Positions 1-7,699 of a DNA stretch of 64,000 bases are shown piece by piece. The notes under the pieces were generated by a model that was given only the letters and a program-made list of their open reading frames with translations, was not told the origin of the DNA and made no database searches. Source of the DNA: Parafrankia irregularis (GTDB lineage: Bacteria > Actinomycetota > Actinomycetes > Frankiales > Frankiaceae); NCBI RefSeq assembly GCF_001536285.1, contig NZ_FAOZ01000009.1, positions 124,001 through 188,000 on the forward strand. The letters are read 5' to 3'. Position 1 is the first letter of the stretch. The number at the start of each line of letters is the position of its first letter. The translations under genes were made by a program, and so were the position numbers.

Positions 1-282
1 ACGCTGCGCCTGACCACCTCGCACGATGACACCGGTGCCGGTAGTGGCGCGGTGATCGTCGAGATCGGCGACGACGGGCCCGGGATGCCGCCGGAGGTCG
101 CCGCCCGTGCCTTCGAGGCCTTCTTCACGACCAAGGACGTCGGCAAGGGCACCGGTCTCGGCCTCGACATCGCGCGGCGTATCGTCGTCGAACGCCACTG
201 CGGCACGATCACGATCGAGTCGAAGCCCGGCGACACCGTGATCAGGGTCCGCCTGCCCCTGCGCCAGCCCTCCGCCGGCTGA
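1..282 (+). CDS. Sensor histidine kinase, C-terminal ATPase end (partial)
   Basis: The reading frame is open from base 1, so only the last 93 residues of a longer protein are in the window. What is visible is the second half of a GHKL ATPase fold: the G1 box (GDDGPGMP), the F box (FEAFFTTK) and the G2 box ([15 protein letters not shown]), followed by the usual short C-terminal strand. These boxes bind ATP in two-component histidine kinases. The phosphoacceptor helix and any sensor domain lie upstream and cannot be judged. No response regulator gene follows; the next gene is rnhA, 90 bases on. An anti-sigma-type kinase is less likely because of the clear G2 box with GLGL. Confidence 0.85.
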   Translation, partial: TLRLTTSHDDTGAGSGAVIVEIGDDGPGMPPEVAARAFEAFFTTKDVGKGTGLGLDIARRIVVERHCGTITIESKPGDTVIRVRLPLRQPSAG

Positions 283-372
283 GAGCATGCTGCCGGCCGC
301 CAGCCTTCTGCCGGTTGACAGCGGCACGCCGAGGCGACGGACCCGCCGACGGCAGCAGCCGAGAGGGGTTTC

Positions 373-843
373 ATGGCCGGCCTGGAGATCTTCACCGACG
401 GGGCCTGCAGCGGCAACCCCGGCCCGGGCGGCTGGGGTGCCGTGCTGCGCTACGGGGCACACGAGAAGACGCTGTACGGCGGTGAGGCCGCCGACACCAC
501 GAACAACCGGATGGAGCTGCTCGCCGCCATCAGGGCGTTGGAGGCACTCACCCGCCCGTCCACGGTGCGCCTGCACACCGACAGCCAGTACCTGCGCAAC
601 GGCGTCAGCGGATGGCTGCCGCGCTGGAAACGCAACGGGTGGCTGACCGCCGACAAGAAACCGGTCAAGAACGCCGACCTCTGGCAGCAGCTGGACGTCC
701 TGGCCGGCCGGCACACCATCGAATGGCTCTGGGTGAAAGGGCACGCTGGGCATCCCGACAACGAGCGCGCCGACCGGCTCGCGAACCGCGGGATGAAGGA
801 GGCCCGAACGCCCACGAAGCGTTCCGGTGTTACCTCGGGCTGA
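373..843 (+). CDS. rnhA: Ribonuclease HI
   Basis: 156 residues, normal length for bacterial RNase HI, which cuts the RNA strand of RNA-DNA hybrids using two metal ions. All catalytic positions are present: D9 in [15 protein letters not shown]48 in NNRMELL, D70 in HTDSQY, H124 in VKGHAGH and D134 in ERADRLAN. The start ATG is preceded by a strong ribosome binding site (GAGAGGGG, about 4 bases away). The last codons overlap the -35 box of the next gene's ECF41-type promoter (TGTTACC at 828-834), so rnhA and the downstream sigma factor are close neighbours but probably separate transcripts. Confidence 0.97.
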   Translation: MAGLEIFTDGACSGNPGPGGWGAVLRYGAHEKTLYGGEAADTTNNRMELLAAIRALEALTRPSTVRLHTDSQYLRNGVSGWLPRWKRNGWLTADKKPVKNADLWQQLDVLAGRHTIEWLWVKGHAGHPDNERADRLANRGMKEARTPTKRSGVTSG

Positions 844-854
844 TCCACTCCGTC
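828..854 (+). promoter_or_regulatory. ECF41-type promoter of the sigma factor gene
   Basis: TGTTACC at 828-834, a 16-base spacer, then CGTC at 851-854. This closely matches the published ECF41 consensus as I recall it (TGTCACA, 16 bases, CGTC). The identical box with the identical spacing occurs upstream of the decarboxylase gene on the other strand (2520-2494). The -10 box lies 54 bases before the GTG at 909 and leaves no room for the alternative GTG at 861. Confidence 0.8.
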
Positions 855-908
855 CAGATCGTGGCGGCGTGGCGGCAGTGCCGGGGCGATGAAGGGGACG
901 GTGGGTCG

Positions 909-1838
909 GTGGCTGGGCTGGAGCAGTTGGCGGAGCGGTTCGGCGAGCAACGGCCGTACCTGCGGTCGGTCGCGTACCGCCTGCTCGGCTCGTGGGACGA
1001 CGCGGACGACGCGGTGCAGGAATGCTGGGTCCGGCTGAGCCGATCCGACGTCGGCGAGGTGCTGAACCTGCGGGCCTGGCTCACCACCGTCACCAGCCGG
1101 ATCTGCCTGGACATGCTGCGGGCCCGGGCAAGCCGGCAGGAGCAGTCCCTCGATGGCGATGTGCCGCTGGACGTGCACCTGCCCGATCCGGTTGTCGCCC
1201 CGGCCACGGGCGCCGACCCCGAACACGAGGCACTGCTCGCCGACGCGGTCGGGCTCGCCCTGGACGTCGTCCTCGGGACGCTCAGCCCGCCCGAGCGGAT
1301 CGTCTACGTCCTGCACGACCTGTTCGCGGTCCCGATGGCCGACATCGCCGTGATCCTCGGCCGGACACCGGCGGCCACCAAACAGCTCGCGAGCCGCGCC
1401 CGCCAACGGGTCCAGGGCAACGCCCTCGGCGGCGTCCGCGCGAGGCAGCCGGCAACGGCGCCGGACCGGACCGCTGACCACGCGGTGGTCCAGGCGTTCT
1501 TCGCGGCCGCCCGCGCCGGCGACTTCGAGGGCCTGCTCGGCCTGCTGGCCCCGGAGGTCATCATGCGCGCCGACGGAGGCCCGAGCCGGCCGTCCGTCAC
1601 CGCGGTGGTGCGGGGTGCCGCGGCGGTCACCCGCCGAGCGCTGATGTTCGCCCGGCCGGACGCAGCCGTCCACCCGGTGCTGGTCGACGGTGAAACGGGT
1701 GTCGTCGTGACCGTCGCCGGGACGCCCGTGTCGGTCATGGGCTTCGCCGTACGTGCCGGCACCGTCGTCGCGATCGACGTGCTGGCCGACCCAGCCCGTC
1801 TCGAGCGCCTGCGCCTACCGGACCTGCCTGTGACGTAG
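909..1838 (+). CDS. ECF41-family (SigJ-like) RNA polymerase sigma factor with fused SnoaL-like domain
   Basis: About 309 residues from the GTG at 909. Sigma-2 covers roughly residues 1-75 (RSVAYRLLGSWDDADDAVQE, then RAWLTTVTSRICLDMLR), sigma-4 roughly 105-170 (LSPPERIVYVLHDLF, then an HTH in ADIAVILGRTPAATKQLASRA), and a SnoaL/NTF2-like regulatory domain roughly 190-300. The linker motif LPDP (91-94) resembles the conserved WLPEP of ECF41, and DGG at 222-224 resembles its DGGG motif; both tune activity of this family, which has no classical anti-sigma factor. The start is chosen because the ECF41-type box ends at 854. ECF41 genes usually sit beside a carboxymuconolactone decarboxylase, oxidoreductase or epimerase gene, exactly as here. 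The inducing signal is unknown. Confidence 0.93.
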   Translation: MAGLEQLAERFGEQRPYLRSVAYRLLGSWDDADDAVQECWVRLSRSDVGEVLNLRAWLTTVTSRICLDMLRARASRQEQSLDGDVPLDVHLPDPVVAPATGADPEHEALLADAVGLALDVVLGTLSPPERIVYVLHDLFAVPMADIAVILGRTPAATKQLASRARQRVQGNALGGVRARQPATAPDRTADHAVVQAFFAAARAGDFEGLLGLLAPEVIMRADGGPSRPSVTAVVRGAAAVTRRALMFARPDAAVHPVLVDGETGVVVTVAGTPVSVMGFAVRAGTVVAIDVLADPARLERLRLPDLPVT

Positions 1839-1845
1839 GCGTCTG

Positions 1846-1935
1846 TGCCGTGCTGTGCCGTGCTGTGCCGTGCCGTGCCGTGCTGTGCTGTGCTGTGCCG
1901 TGCCGTGCCGTGCCGGGCGGGGCGGGGCGGGGCGG
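1846..1935. repeat. Pentanucleotide tandem repeat (TGCCG/TGCTG)n followed by GGCGG runs
   Basis: Fourteen consecutive 5-base units, each TGCCG or TGCTG, cover 1846-1915 and then change to GGCGG-type repeats up to 1935. It lies between two convergent genes and is not in a supported coding region. Such short-unit arrays are prone to length change by slippage. No function is visible beyond separating the two genes. Confidence 0.9.
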
Positions 1936-1954
1936 TTCGGCGGAACCGCCCCGC
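1927..1954. terminator. Perfect 12-bp hairpin between convergent genes
   Basis: The arms at 1927-1938 and 1943-1954 are perfectly complementary with a GGCG loop. It stands between the stop of the sigma gene (1838) and the stop of the decarboxylase gene (1979), the expected place for a bidirectional terminator. There is no T-run on either side, which is common in GC-rich actinobacteria. Confidence 0.65.
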
Positions 1955-1978
1955 ACCGGCGACCACCACCTGATCTGG

Positions 1979-2443
1979 TCAGCTCCAGGAGGTGCCCGCG
2001 GGCTCCTTGATCGTGGTGTTGATCCGGTTGAAGAAGTTCGTCGTCGCGATCATCAGGATGATGGCGGCGAGCTGCTGCTCGTCGTAGTGCTTCGACGCCT
2101 CGGCCCAGATCTCGTCGGTGACCTGGCCGGGCCGGTCGCTCAGGCGGGTGACCGCCTCGGTGAGCACGAGCGCGGCCCGCTCGGCGTCGTCGAACAGCGG
2201 CGAGTCGTACCAGCCCGCCGTCGCGTGCAGCCGCTCGTCGCTCTCCCCGGCCTTGCGCGCGTTCGTCACGCCCGCGTGCACGCAGGCCCCACAGCCGTTG
2301 ATCTGGCTTGCCCGCAGATGAACGAGCTCCATCGTCCTCGGGTCCACCCCGCCCGCGGCCATCGCCCTGTACAGGGCCTGTATCGCCTCCATGCCGTGCG
2401 GCAACAGCAGCGCCGGGTTCTTCATCCGTGCCTGCATCGTCAT
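1979..2443 (-). CDS. Carboxymuconolactone decarboxylase / AhpD-like protein
   Basis: 154 residues, all-helical AhpD-like fold. The signature is at residues 41-60, where CGAC (C51, C54) and H56 form the redox/proton-relay motif of AhpD-type alkylhydroperoxidase proteins. The protein is probably cytoplasmic and acts as a thiol-dependent peroxidase or a decarboxylase-like enzyme; the substrate cannot be read from sequence. It is preceded by an ECF41-type promoter (2494-2520), so it is the predicted main target of the adjacent sigma factor. It is convergent with that gene, as in many ECF41 loci. The epimerase gene on the same strand lies upstream of this promoter and appears to be separately expressed. 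Confidence 0.92.
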   Translation of the reverse strand: MTMQARMKNPALLLPHGMEAIQALYRAMAAGGVDPRTMELVHLRASQINGCGACVHAGVTNARKAGESDERLHATAGWYDSPLFDDAERAALVLTEAVTRLSDRPGQVTDEIWAEASKHYDEQQLAAIILMIATTNFFNRINTTIKEPAGTSWS

Positions 2444-2493
2444 CCTCTTTCACTCCCTGCCGAGATGCTCTTTCTCGCGGCTGACAGGGAGGA

Positions 2494-2520
2494 GACGGAC
2501 GGGATCGCACGGAGGTAACA
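2494..2520 (-). promoter_or_regulatory. ECF41-type promoter of the decarboxylase gene
   Basis: Read on the minus strand: TGTTACC at 2520-2514, a 16-base spacer, CGTC at 2497-2494. Box sequence and spacing are identical to the copy upstream of the sigma gene. The start codon lies 50 bases downstream of the -10 box, giving a leader of about 40 bases that contains a purine-rich ribosome binding region. Confidence 0.8.
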
Positions 2521-2612
2521 CGGCGACCGCGGGCTGGGCGGGCGCGTCGGCTGAGCGGGCGGGTCGGCCCCGGTGGCTGAGCCGGGCCCGGGGCTGCGGC
2601 GCCCGCCTCGCG

Positions 2613-3620
2613 TCAGGCGGCCTGGGCCTTCGTGCGGTCGCGCTCGAGGTAGAAGTTGGCGGCCTCGCGGATCTCGTCGGCGGTGGGGGAGGGCTCCCAT
2701 CCCAGCTCGCGCGTGGCCTTGCTGTGATCCAGTGGAGGCATGAAGTGCATGAGCCGCACGCTCACGCTGTTCATCACGGTGTCGCGCCGCAGCACCTTCT
2801 GCCCGAAGTCGCCGAGGCGGCCGATGACCTTCATCACCGGAATCGGGATCCCGATCCGCGGCGGCTTCACCCCGCCCGTCTCGGCGGCGATCGTCACCAG
2901 TTCCTTCCAGGTCATGTAGCTCTCGCTGATGATGTACCGCTCGCCGACCCGGCCCTTCTCCGCGGCGAGCAGGAACGCGCGGGCGGCGTCCCGGATGCCG
3001 ACGACCTCCATCGACGCCTTGCCGAAGTAGATCGGCATCTTGCCGCGGGCGGCGTCGGCGACCAGCTGGCCGTGCGGTGAGGCGTGGTCGGGAGCCCCGT
3101 AGGTCGTCGACACGTTCATCACGACCCCGGGCAGGTCACGCTCGCGGCAGTACCGCAGGACGAGGTCCTCGGCGTCGGCCCGGGCCTGGATGTACGGCCC
3201 GCCCAGGTGTTTCCAGGTGTTCGGGTCGTTCTCGTCGGCCGGGCGACCGTCGTCGGAGCGGCCGATCGTGCCGACGGTGCTGCAGAACACGAAACGCCGC
3301 ACCTTCGCCTCGACGGCGGCGTCGAGCGCGTGCCGCAGCCCCTCGACGTTCGTCGCGAACAGCGGTGCCGGGTCACGCAGCCAGGCCCGGGCGTCGACGA
3401 TGCAGTAGTAGACGGTGTCGACCCCGCGCATCGCCTCCACCAACGCGGCGTCGTCGGTCAGCTCGCCGTGGACGCGCTCGACCTGCAGGTCGTCGAAGGC
3501 CACGGTCGAGCTCGTCCTGCGGATCCAGACCCGCACGTCGTCGCCGCGCTCCGCCAGCTGCCGCGTCACATGCGAACCGAGGAAACCGCTCGCCCCCATC
3601 ACCAGTTGCGTGTCGGCCAC
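2613..3620 (-). CDS. NAD-dependent epimerase/dehydratase family protein
   Basis: 335 residues, extended short-chain dehydrogenase fold. The N-terminal nucleotide-binding motif GASGFLG is at residues 9-15. The substrate half contains KPPRIGIPIPV and a C-terminal LGWEPSPTADEI segment, as in sugar epimerases and 3-beta-hydroxysteroid-dehydrogenase-like enzymes. The catalytic pair, normally Y-x3-K, reads Y143-I-Q-A-R147 here: the lysine is replaced by arginine. The gene is part of the epimerase/oxidoreductase group next to the ECF41 sigma gene. It has no obvious ECF41-type box of its own in the 270 bases upstream. The substrate is unknown. Confidence 0.9.
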   Translation of the reverse strand: MADTQLVMGASGFLGSHVTRQLAERGDDVRVWIRRTSSTVAFDDLQVERVHGELTDDAALVEAMRGVDTVYYCIVDARAWLRDPAPLFATNVEGLRHALDAAVEAKVRRFVFCSTVGTIGRSDDGRPADENDPNTWKHLGGPYIQARADAEDLVLRYCRERDLPGVVMNVSTTYGAPDHASPHGQLVADAARGKMPIYFGKASMEVVGIRDAARAFLLAAEKGRVGERYIISESYMTWKELVTIAAETGGVKPPRIGIPIPVMKVIGRLGDFGQKVLRRDTVMNSVSVRLMHFMPPLDHSKATRELGWEPSPTADEIREAANFYLERDRTKAQAA

Positions 3621-3894
3621 GAACCGACCTCCTTCTCACCCGATCTGCCGATCTGCCGATCTGGCGGCCTACCGACCTGCGGACACCTGCGGCGGTCTCG
3701 TCGGCGAGACCGAGAACGTCGCGTTCAAGCGCGTTCATACACGTTGTCGGGATTGTCGCGCACCTGCTCGGTGCGCTGCCCGGCTGGCGCCCGGAAGCGG
3801 GCAAGGCATCCGCACCAGGGTGACGACCCTGGCAGACGCGCCGCAGTGTCCGTCGACGGTGTCCGCGCGACGGATGCGGACACCCGCATGCGGC

Positions 3895-4647
3895 TCAGTT
3901 CATCGTGGAGCCGCCGTTGAGGTTGATCGTCTGGCCGGTCAGCCACGAGGTCTCCTCGGCCGCGAGGAAGACGACGGCGGCGCCGACGTCGGTGGGTGTG
4001 CCGAGGCGCCCTGTCGGGACCATGCCCGCCAGGGCCCGGGTGACATCGGGGTTCTCGGTCGAGTTGTCCATCATGCCGAGGGCCAGGGTGTTCGCGGTGA
4101 TCCCCTCTTTGGCGACCTCCTGGGACAGGTGCCGGACGAAGCCCTCGATGCCACTCTTCCCCGCGCCGTACAGGGCGACGCCGATCGCCAGGCCCGTGCG
4201 CCCGGCTCCGGAGGAGATCTGGATGACGCGGCCCCAGTGTGCGCTGACCATGTTCTCGATCACCGCGTGGATGCAGTGCAGGGATCCGAAGATGTTGATG
4301 TCCACCGGGCCGCGCCACAACGCGGGATCGAGCGCGCGGAACGGCCGGGCGACCATGTCGGAATGGATTCCGGCGTTGTTGACGAGGATGTCGACCGGGT
4401 GCCCGAACGCCTCGCCCGCGGCGGCGACGCCCGCTCGCACCGCGTCGGGGTCCAGCACGTCGAAGGGGACCGCGACCGCCTTGCCGCCGGCGGCCTCGAT
4501 CTCGTCTCGAACCGCTTCGGCGCGGCCGGCGACGAGATCGTTCACGGCGACCGCCGCCCCCTGCGCGGCGAGGGCCCGTGCCGCGCCCGCGCCCATGTTC
4601 TGGCCGGCTCCGGTCACGAGCGCCACGTGTCCATCGAGTTCGAACAT
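3895..4647 (-). CDS. Short-chain dehydrogenase/reductase (FabG-like)
   Basis: 250 residues, typical length of classical SDR enzymes, which reduce or oxidise carbonyl/hydroxyl groups with NAD(P)H. It has the cofactor motif TGAGQNMG near the N-terminus, NNAG in the middle, catalytic serine in ISSGAG and Y-x3-K in YGAGK, and ends with the usual LTGQTINLNGGSTMN. The ATG at 4647 is chosen over an upstream in-frame start at 4701 because a good ribosome binding site (GAGGAG) lies 7 bases before it and homology begins there. The second SDR gene lies upstream on the same strand, with a tandem-repeat spacer between them. Confidence 0.93.
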   Translation of the reverse strand: MFELDGHVALVTGAGQNMGAGAARALAAQGAAVAVNDLVAGRAEAVRDEIEAAGGKAVAVPFDVLDPDAVRAGVAAAGEAFGHPVDILVNNAGIHSDMVARPFRALDPALWRGPVDINIFGSLHCIHAVIENMVSAHWGRVIQISSGAGRTGLAIGVALYGAGKSGIEGFVRHLSQEVAKEGITANTLALGMMDNSTENPDVTRALAGMVPTGRLGTPTDVGAAVVFLAAEETSWLTGQTINLNGGSTMN

Positions 4648-4732
4648 TGCCAACTCCTCGTGTTCGGTGGTTGATGGTGCGTCGTCGGTGGCGGTCGCCA
4701 ACGGTCGGATCGCGGCCAGCCGTCGGCGTCGA

Positions 4733-4806
4733 CTCAGTCCGGCGGGTACCTCAGTCCGGCGGGTGGCTCAGCCTGGCGGATGCGGGTGGCTCAGGCCGGT
4801 GGGTGG
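4733..4806. repeat. 17-bp tandem repeats between two SDR genes
   Basis: Four imperfect units beginning CTCAG (4733-4749, 4750-4766, an expanded 23-base unit 4767-4789, and 4790-4806) fill the gap between the two dehydrogenase genes and run into the end of the upstream one. The last unit forms its final codons. The 5-base start CTCAG and the GGCGGG core recur in each unit. Confidence 0.8.
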
Positions 4807-5657
4807 CGCAGGCGGGCCCGGTTGAACTGGTGGGGCTGCCAGCCGTCGACCAGGGCGGAGCCGTCGAGGGTGCGCACCGGGCGGTCGAGCTCGACGAGCA
4901 GGGAGAGGCTGTAGGTGAGCCGGCCGGTGAGAGCGGGCGGTGGCGGGCAGCTGGCGAGGGCGAGGGCGGCCTCGGCCATGGTCTCGACCGGCTCGGTGAC
5001 GTCGTCGGGGTACGGCCAGTCGTCGCGGACCTTCACGGCGCCGTCGGGGGAGAGCACGTTGACGGCGATGCCGTCGGCGACGGTTTCGGCGGCCAGCGCG
5101 GTGCTGAGCCGGTGCAGGGCGGCCTTGGACGAGCCGTACAGCGATCCGCGCATGTTCGGCGGGGTGTCGCGGTAGGGCGGTCCGGCGGGGTGCTCGCCGG
5201 CGAACGATCCGATGTTGATGATCCAGCCGGTGCCGCGGGCGCGCATGCCGGGCAGGGCCTGGCGGCAGAGGTCCCAGGGGGAGCGCAGGTTGACCTCGAG
5301 CGCGTGGTCGATCGCCTGGTCGGTGACGTCGAGGAAGGGTGCGAAGCCGCCCGCCCCGGCGTTGTTGACCAGGATGTCGATCGGGCCGAGAGCCTCCCGC
5401 GCCCGGCGGATCAGGCCGGCGCGTCCGCCGTCCGGGCGGGCCAGGTCCGCGGTGAGGGCGACCGCTTTCCCGCCGGCCGCCTCGATGGCGCGCAGGGTGT
5501 CGGCCAGCGAGCCGTGCCCGTCGCTGGCCTCCTCCCGGTCGGTGCGTGCGGTGATGGCGACCGCGGCGCCGGCGGCGGCTAACCGGATGGCGATGGCCGC
5601 GCCGATGCCCCGGCTGGCTCCGGTGACCAGTGCGCGGCGACCAGCGAGATCGTCCAT
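4791..5657 (-). CDS. Short-chain dehydrogenase/reductase
   Basis: 288 residues from the ATG at 5657, chosen because AGGAG lies 8 bases upstream and the SDR fold begins immediately (LAGRRALVTGASRGIG). It contains TGASRGIG for NAD(P) binding, NNAG, and Y-x3-K in YGSSK. An insertion (REEASDGHGSL) after the second strand makes it slightly longer than the neighbouring SDR. The C-terminal 40 residues do not form the usual VDGG cap, and the last codons lie in a tandem repeat, so the C-terminus may have been extended by repeat growth. It is divergent from the enoyl-CoA hydratase gene across a 329-base spacer. The substrate is unknown. Confidence 0.9.
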   Translation of the reverse strand: MDDLAGRRALVTGASRGIGAAIAIRLAAAGAAVAITARTDREEASDGHGSLADTLRAIEAAGGKAVALTADLARPDGGRAGLIRRAREALGPIDILVNNAGAGGFAPFLDVTDQAIDHALEVNLRSPWDLCRQALPGMRARGTGWIINIGSFAGEHPAGPPYRDTPPNMRGSLYGSSKAALHRLSTALAAETVADGIAVNVLSPDGAVKVRDDWPYPDDVTEPVETMAEAALALASCPPPPALTGRLTYSLSLLVELDRPVRTLDGSALVDGWQPHQFNRARLRHPPA

Positions 5658-5862
5658 GTGATGACTCCTTTCGACGGGTTCCGCGTCGCGGGCTCGCGTC
5701 AGGCGGCCGCCTGACGCCCACCGCCACGGTCGGGCCGAACCGCTGTGGCCGGTCCGGAGCGAGTGGCCAGCTGTGGCGGCCGTACGCGGCGGACCTCGGC
5801 GATCAGTCGCGGGTGAGGCGACCGGTCGTCCGCCTGAAGACCGCGCCGGACCGGCGGAAACT

Positions 5863-5875
5863 GTATGATTCATAC
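5863..5875. promoter_or_regulatory. 13-bp palindrome with embedded -10-like TATGAT
   Basis: GTATGA-T-TCATAC is a perfect inverted repeat around one base, standing out as AT-rich in a GC-rich spacer. It contains TATGAT (5864-5869), a good -10 match, whose expected start point falls at about 5876-5877, on the ATG of the small ORF. A GntR- or TetR-type repressor binding here would block initiation. The double GntR protein encoded at 7700 is a candidate regulator by proximity only. Confidence 0.55.
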
Positions 5876-5876
5876 C

Positions 5877-5990
5877 ATGTGGAATCTGGATCAGCACCCG
5901 GGTCTGCGCTGGGTCCGGCCGTCACCCTGGGCGGAGGCAGGCCTGCTGGCGACCGGCCGCCCATGCGGCTCCGAGGAAGAACTCCGATGA
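5877..5990 (+). CDS. Small ORF, possibly leaderless, coupled to enoyl-CoA hydratase
   Basis: A 37-codon frame starting MWNLDQHPGLRWVRP. Its TGA overlaps the ATG of the next gene (ATGA at 5987-5990), the arrangement used for translational coupling. No ribosome binding site precedes the ATG, but a -10-like TATGAT ends 7 bases upstream, so transcription would begin at or next to the start codon; leaderless messages are common in actinobacteria. The peptide matches no family I recognise, and it could simply be a 5' leader without a functional product. Confidence 0.35.
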   Translation: MWNLDQHPGLRWVRPSPWAEAGLLATGRPCGSEEELR

Positions 5991-6760
5991 CGGGGCGTGA
6001 CGGCACGCTGGTCCTGGTGGACCTGGCCGACGACGGAGTCGCCCGGCTGACGTTGGATGATCCAGGTCGGCGCAACGCCCTCTCTCTGGAGATGAGCACC
6101 GCGCTGGCGAGTGCCGTCACGGAGGTGCTGGCAGCGGGTGCGCGGGCGATCGTCCTCACCGCCACGCCGCCGGTGTTCTGCTCCGGCGGCTCGCTGGACG
6201 ACCTGCTCAAACCCGAGGTTCCGTTGCGCGAGATGTACGAGGGCTTTCTCCGTCTCGCCGCGGCGCCGGTGCCGACGATCGCGGCCGTGTGCGGCCCCGT
6301 CGTCGGCGCGGGCCTGAATCTGCCGATGGCCTGCGATGTCGTCCTGTGTTCGCCGTCAGCGGTCTTCGACCCACGCTTTCTTGACGTGGGCATTCATCCG
6401 GGCGGAGGTCACCTGTGGCGGCTGTCGAGGCTGGTGGGTGTCCAGGGCGCCGCGGCGCTCATCCTGCTCGGCGACAGGCTGACCGGGGACGAAGCCGCCG
6501 CGCGCGGGCTCGCGTGGCGCTGCGTGCCCGACGGCGACCTGCTCGACACGGCCCAGGCGCTCGCACGGCGGGCAGCGGGGCGTGACGCCGAGCTGGTGGT
6601 GCGGACCAAGCAGTCGCTGCGGGCCAGCGTCGCGTTGAGTGATGCGACGGCGGCGATGGAGCTTGAGCTCGCCGCGCAGGAATGGGCGGTGTCCCGGCCC
6701 GGATTCACCGAGCGGGTGGCCGCGATCCGAGACCGCATCCGCCGGGGCGCCGCGAGGTAG
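5987..6760 (+). CDS. Enoyl-CoA hydratase/isomerase family protein
   Basis: 257 residues, usual crotonase length. The oxyanion-hole segments are visible: FCSGGSLDDL, where A-G-A/G-D is typical, and PTIAAVCGPVVGAGLNLPMACD. The C-terminal helical part (LARRAAGRDAELVVRTKQSL) completes the fold. The family adds water to, or isomerises, acyl-CoA thioesters in fatty-acid or aromatic-acid breakdown; the exact substrate cannot be read. The usual second catalytic glutamate region reads HPGGGHLWRL, so hydratase activity is not certain. The ATG is preceded by GAGGAAG at 8 bases and overlaps the small ORF's stop. A class II aldolase follows after 49 bases, probably in one transcript. Confidence 0.88.
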   Translation: MTGRDGTLVLVDLADDGVARLTLDDPGRRNALSLEMSTALASAVTEVLAAGARAIVLTATPPVFCSGGSLDDLLKPEVPLREMYEGFLRLAAAPVPTIAAVCGPVVGAGLNLPMACDVVLCSPSAVFDPRFLDVGIHPGGGHLWRLSRLVGVQGAAALILLGDRLTGDEAAARGLAWRCVPDGDLLDTAQALARRAAGRDAELVVRTKQSLRASVALSDATAAMELELAAQEWAVSRPGFTERVAAIRDRIRRGAAR

Positions 6761-6809
6761 GGCGTCCGGAGGTCAGCCGAGTCGCTGTGCGGTAGGTGAG
6801 GAGCGCGAG

Positions 6810-7595
6810 ATGGCCGGATTCGTCACCCGCAAGCCCCCGAGCTTCAGCTCGGTCGACCAGGAACGACTGCACCGCAAGCAACGGTTGGCGGCGGCCTTCC
6901 GGGTGCTCGGCCGGTCCGGGTTCAACGAAGGCGTCGCCGGGCACGGCAGCGTCCGCGACCCGGAGCTGCCCGACCACTACTGGGTGAATGCCTACGGGCA
7001 GAGCTTCCGCCAGATCAAGGTGTCCGACCTGTGCCTGGTCGATGGCTCGGGCACGGTCGTGAGCGGCCCGAACAAGGAGCCCGGTGCCCGCAACCTGGTC
7101 GCCTTCGCCGCGCTGACCATTCACGGCGCCGTGCACGACGCCCGCCCCGACGTCGTCTCGGCCGTCCACACCCATGGCCTGTACAGCCGGACGTGGGCCG
7201 CGCTCGGCCGCCCCCTGGACCCGATCTCCCAGGACGCCTGCGCCTTCTACCAGGACCAGGGCCTTCTCGACGACTACACCGGCGTCGTGCTCGAACAGGA
7301 GGAGGGCAGGAGGCTGGCCGCGGCGCTCGGGGACCACAAGGCCGTCCTGCTGCGCAACCACGGTGTCCTGACCGTCGGCCATTCCGTGGACGAGGCGTTC
7401 TGGTGGCACCTGAGCTACGAGCGTTGCGCCCAGTCGCAGCTGATGGCGGAGGCGGCCGCCACCGTGCCACATCTCGTCCCGCCCGAGGCCGCGGCGCTCA
7501 CCGCCTCCCAGGTGGGAAGCCACCGCTTCGGCTGGTTCTCCTTCCAGCCCCTCTACGACTGGATCGTCGCCGAGGAGCCCGACCTGCTGGAGTGA
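6810..7595 (+). CDS. Class II aldolase/adducin family protein
   Basis: 261 residues from an ATG with GAGGAG upstream. Metal-binding histidines are in HTHG and RNHG, with VAGHGSVRDP near the N-terminus, matching the class II aldolase/adducin fold (fuculose-phosphate aldolase-like, zinc-dependent). Many actinobacterial members of this subgroup (SVDQERLHRKQRLAAAFRVL...) are annotated as class II aldolases of unknown substrate in catabolic clusters. The gene follows the enoyl-CoA hydratase gene by 49 bases and is followed by a GntR-type regulator on the same strand, suggesting a small catabolic operon with its own regulator. Confidence 0.9.
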   Translation: MAGFVTRKPPSFSSVDQERLHRKQRLAAAFRVLGRSGFNEGVAGHGSVRDPELPDHYWVNAYGQSFRQIKVSDLCLVDGSGTVVSGPNKEPGARNLVAFAALTIHGAVHDARPDVVSAVHTHGLYSRTWAALGRPLDPISQDACAFYQDQGLLDDYTGVVLEQEEGRRLAAALGDHKAVLLRNHGVLTVGHSVDEAFWWHLSYERCAQSQLMAEAAATVPHLVPPEAAALTASQVGSHRFGWFSFQPLYDWIVAEEPDLLE

Positions 7596-7699
7596 GCGTG
7601 CCGAATCCGGTCGGCCTGCGTCGGCCGGTCGGTGGGACGGCCGTCCCCCGCGCGGCCGTAGCCTGGCCTGCATGACATTCCCGCGCGTTTCCAGTTCTG

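Noticed and set aside
450-1673. Long minus-strand open frame opposite rnhA and the sigma factor gene
   Set aside because: It is antisense to two well-supported genes, has low-complexity Arg/Gly-rich sequence and matches no family; a shadow frame common in GC-rich DNA.
1916-1954. Possible origin or attachment site from the GC-rich repeats
   Set aside because: No integrase, plasmid gene or direct duplication is nearby; a terminator explains the hairpin.
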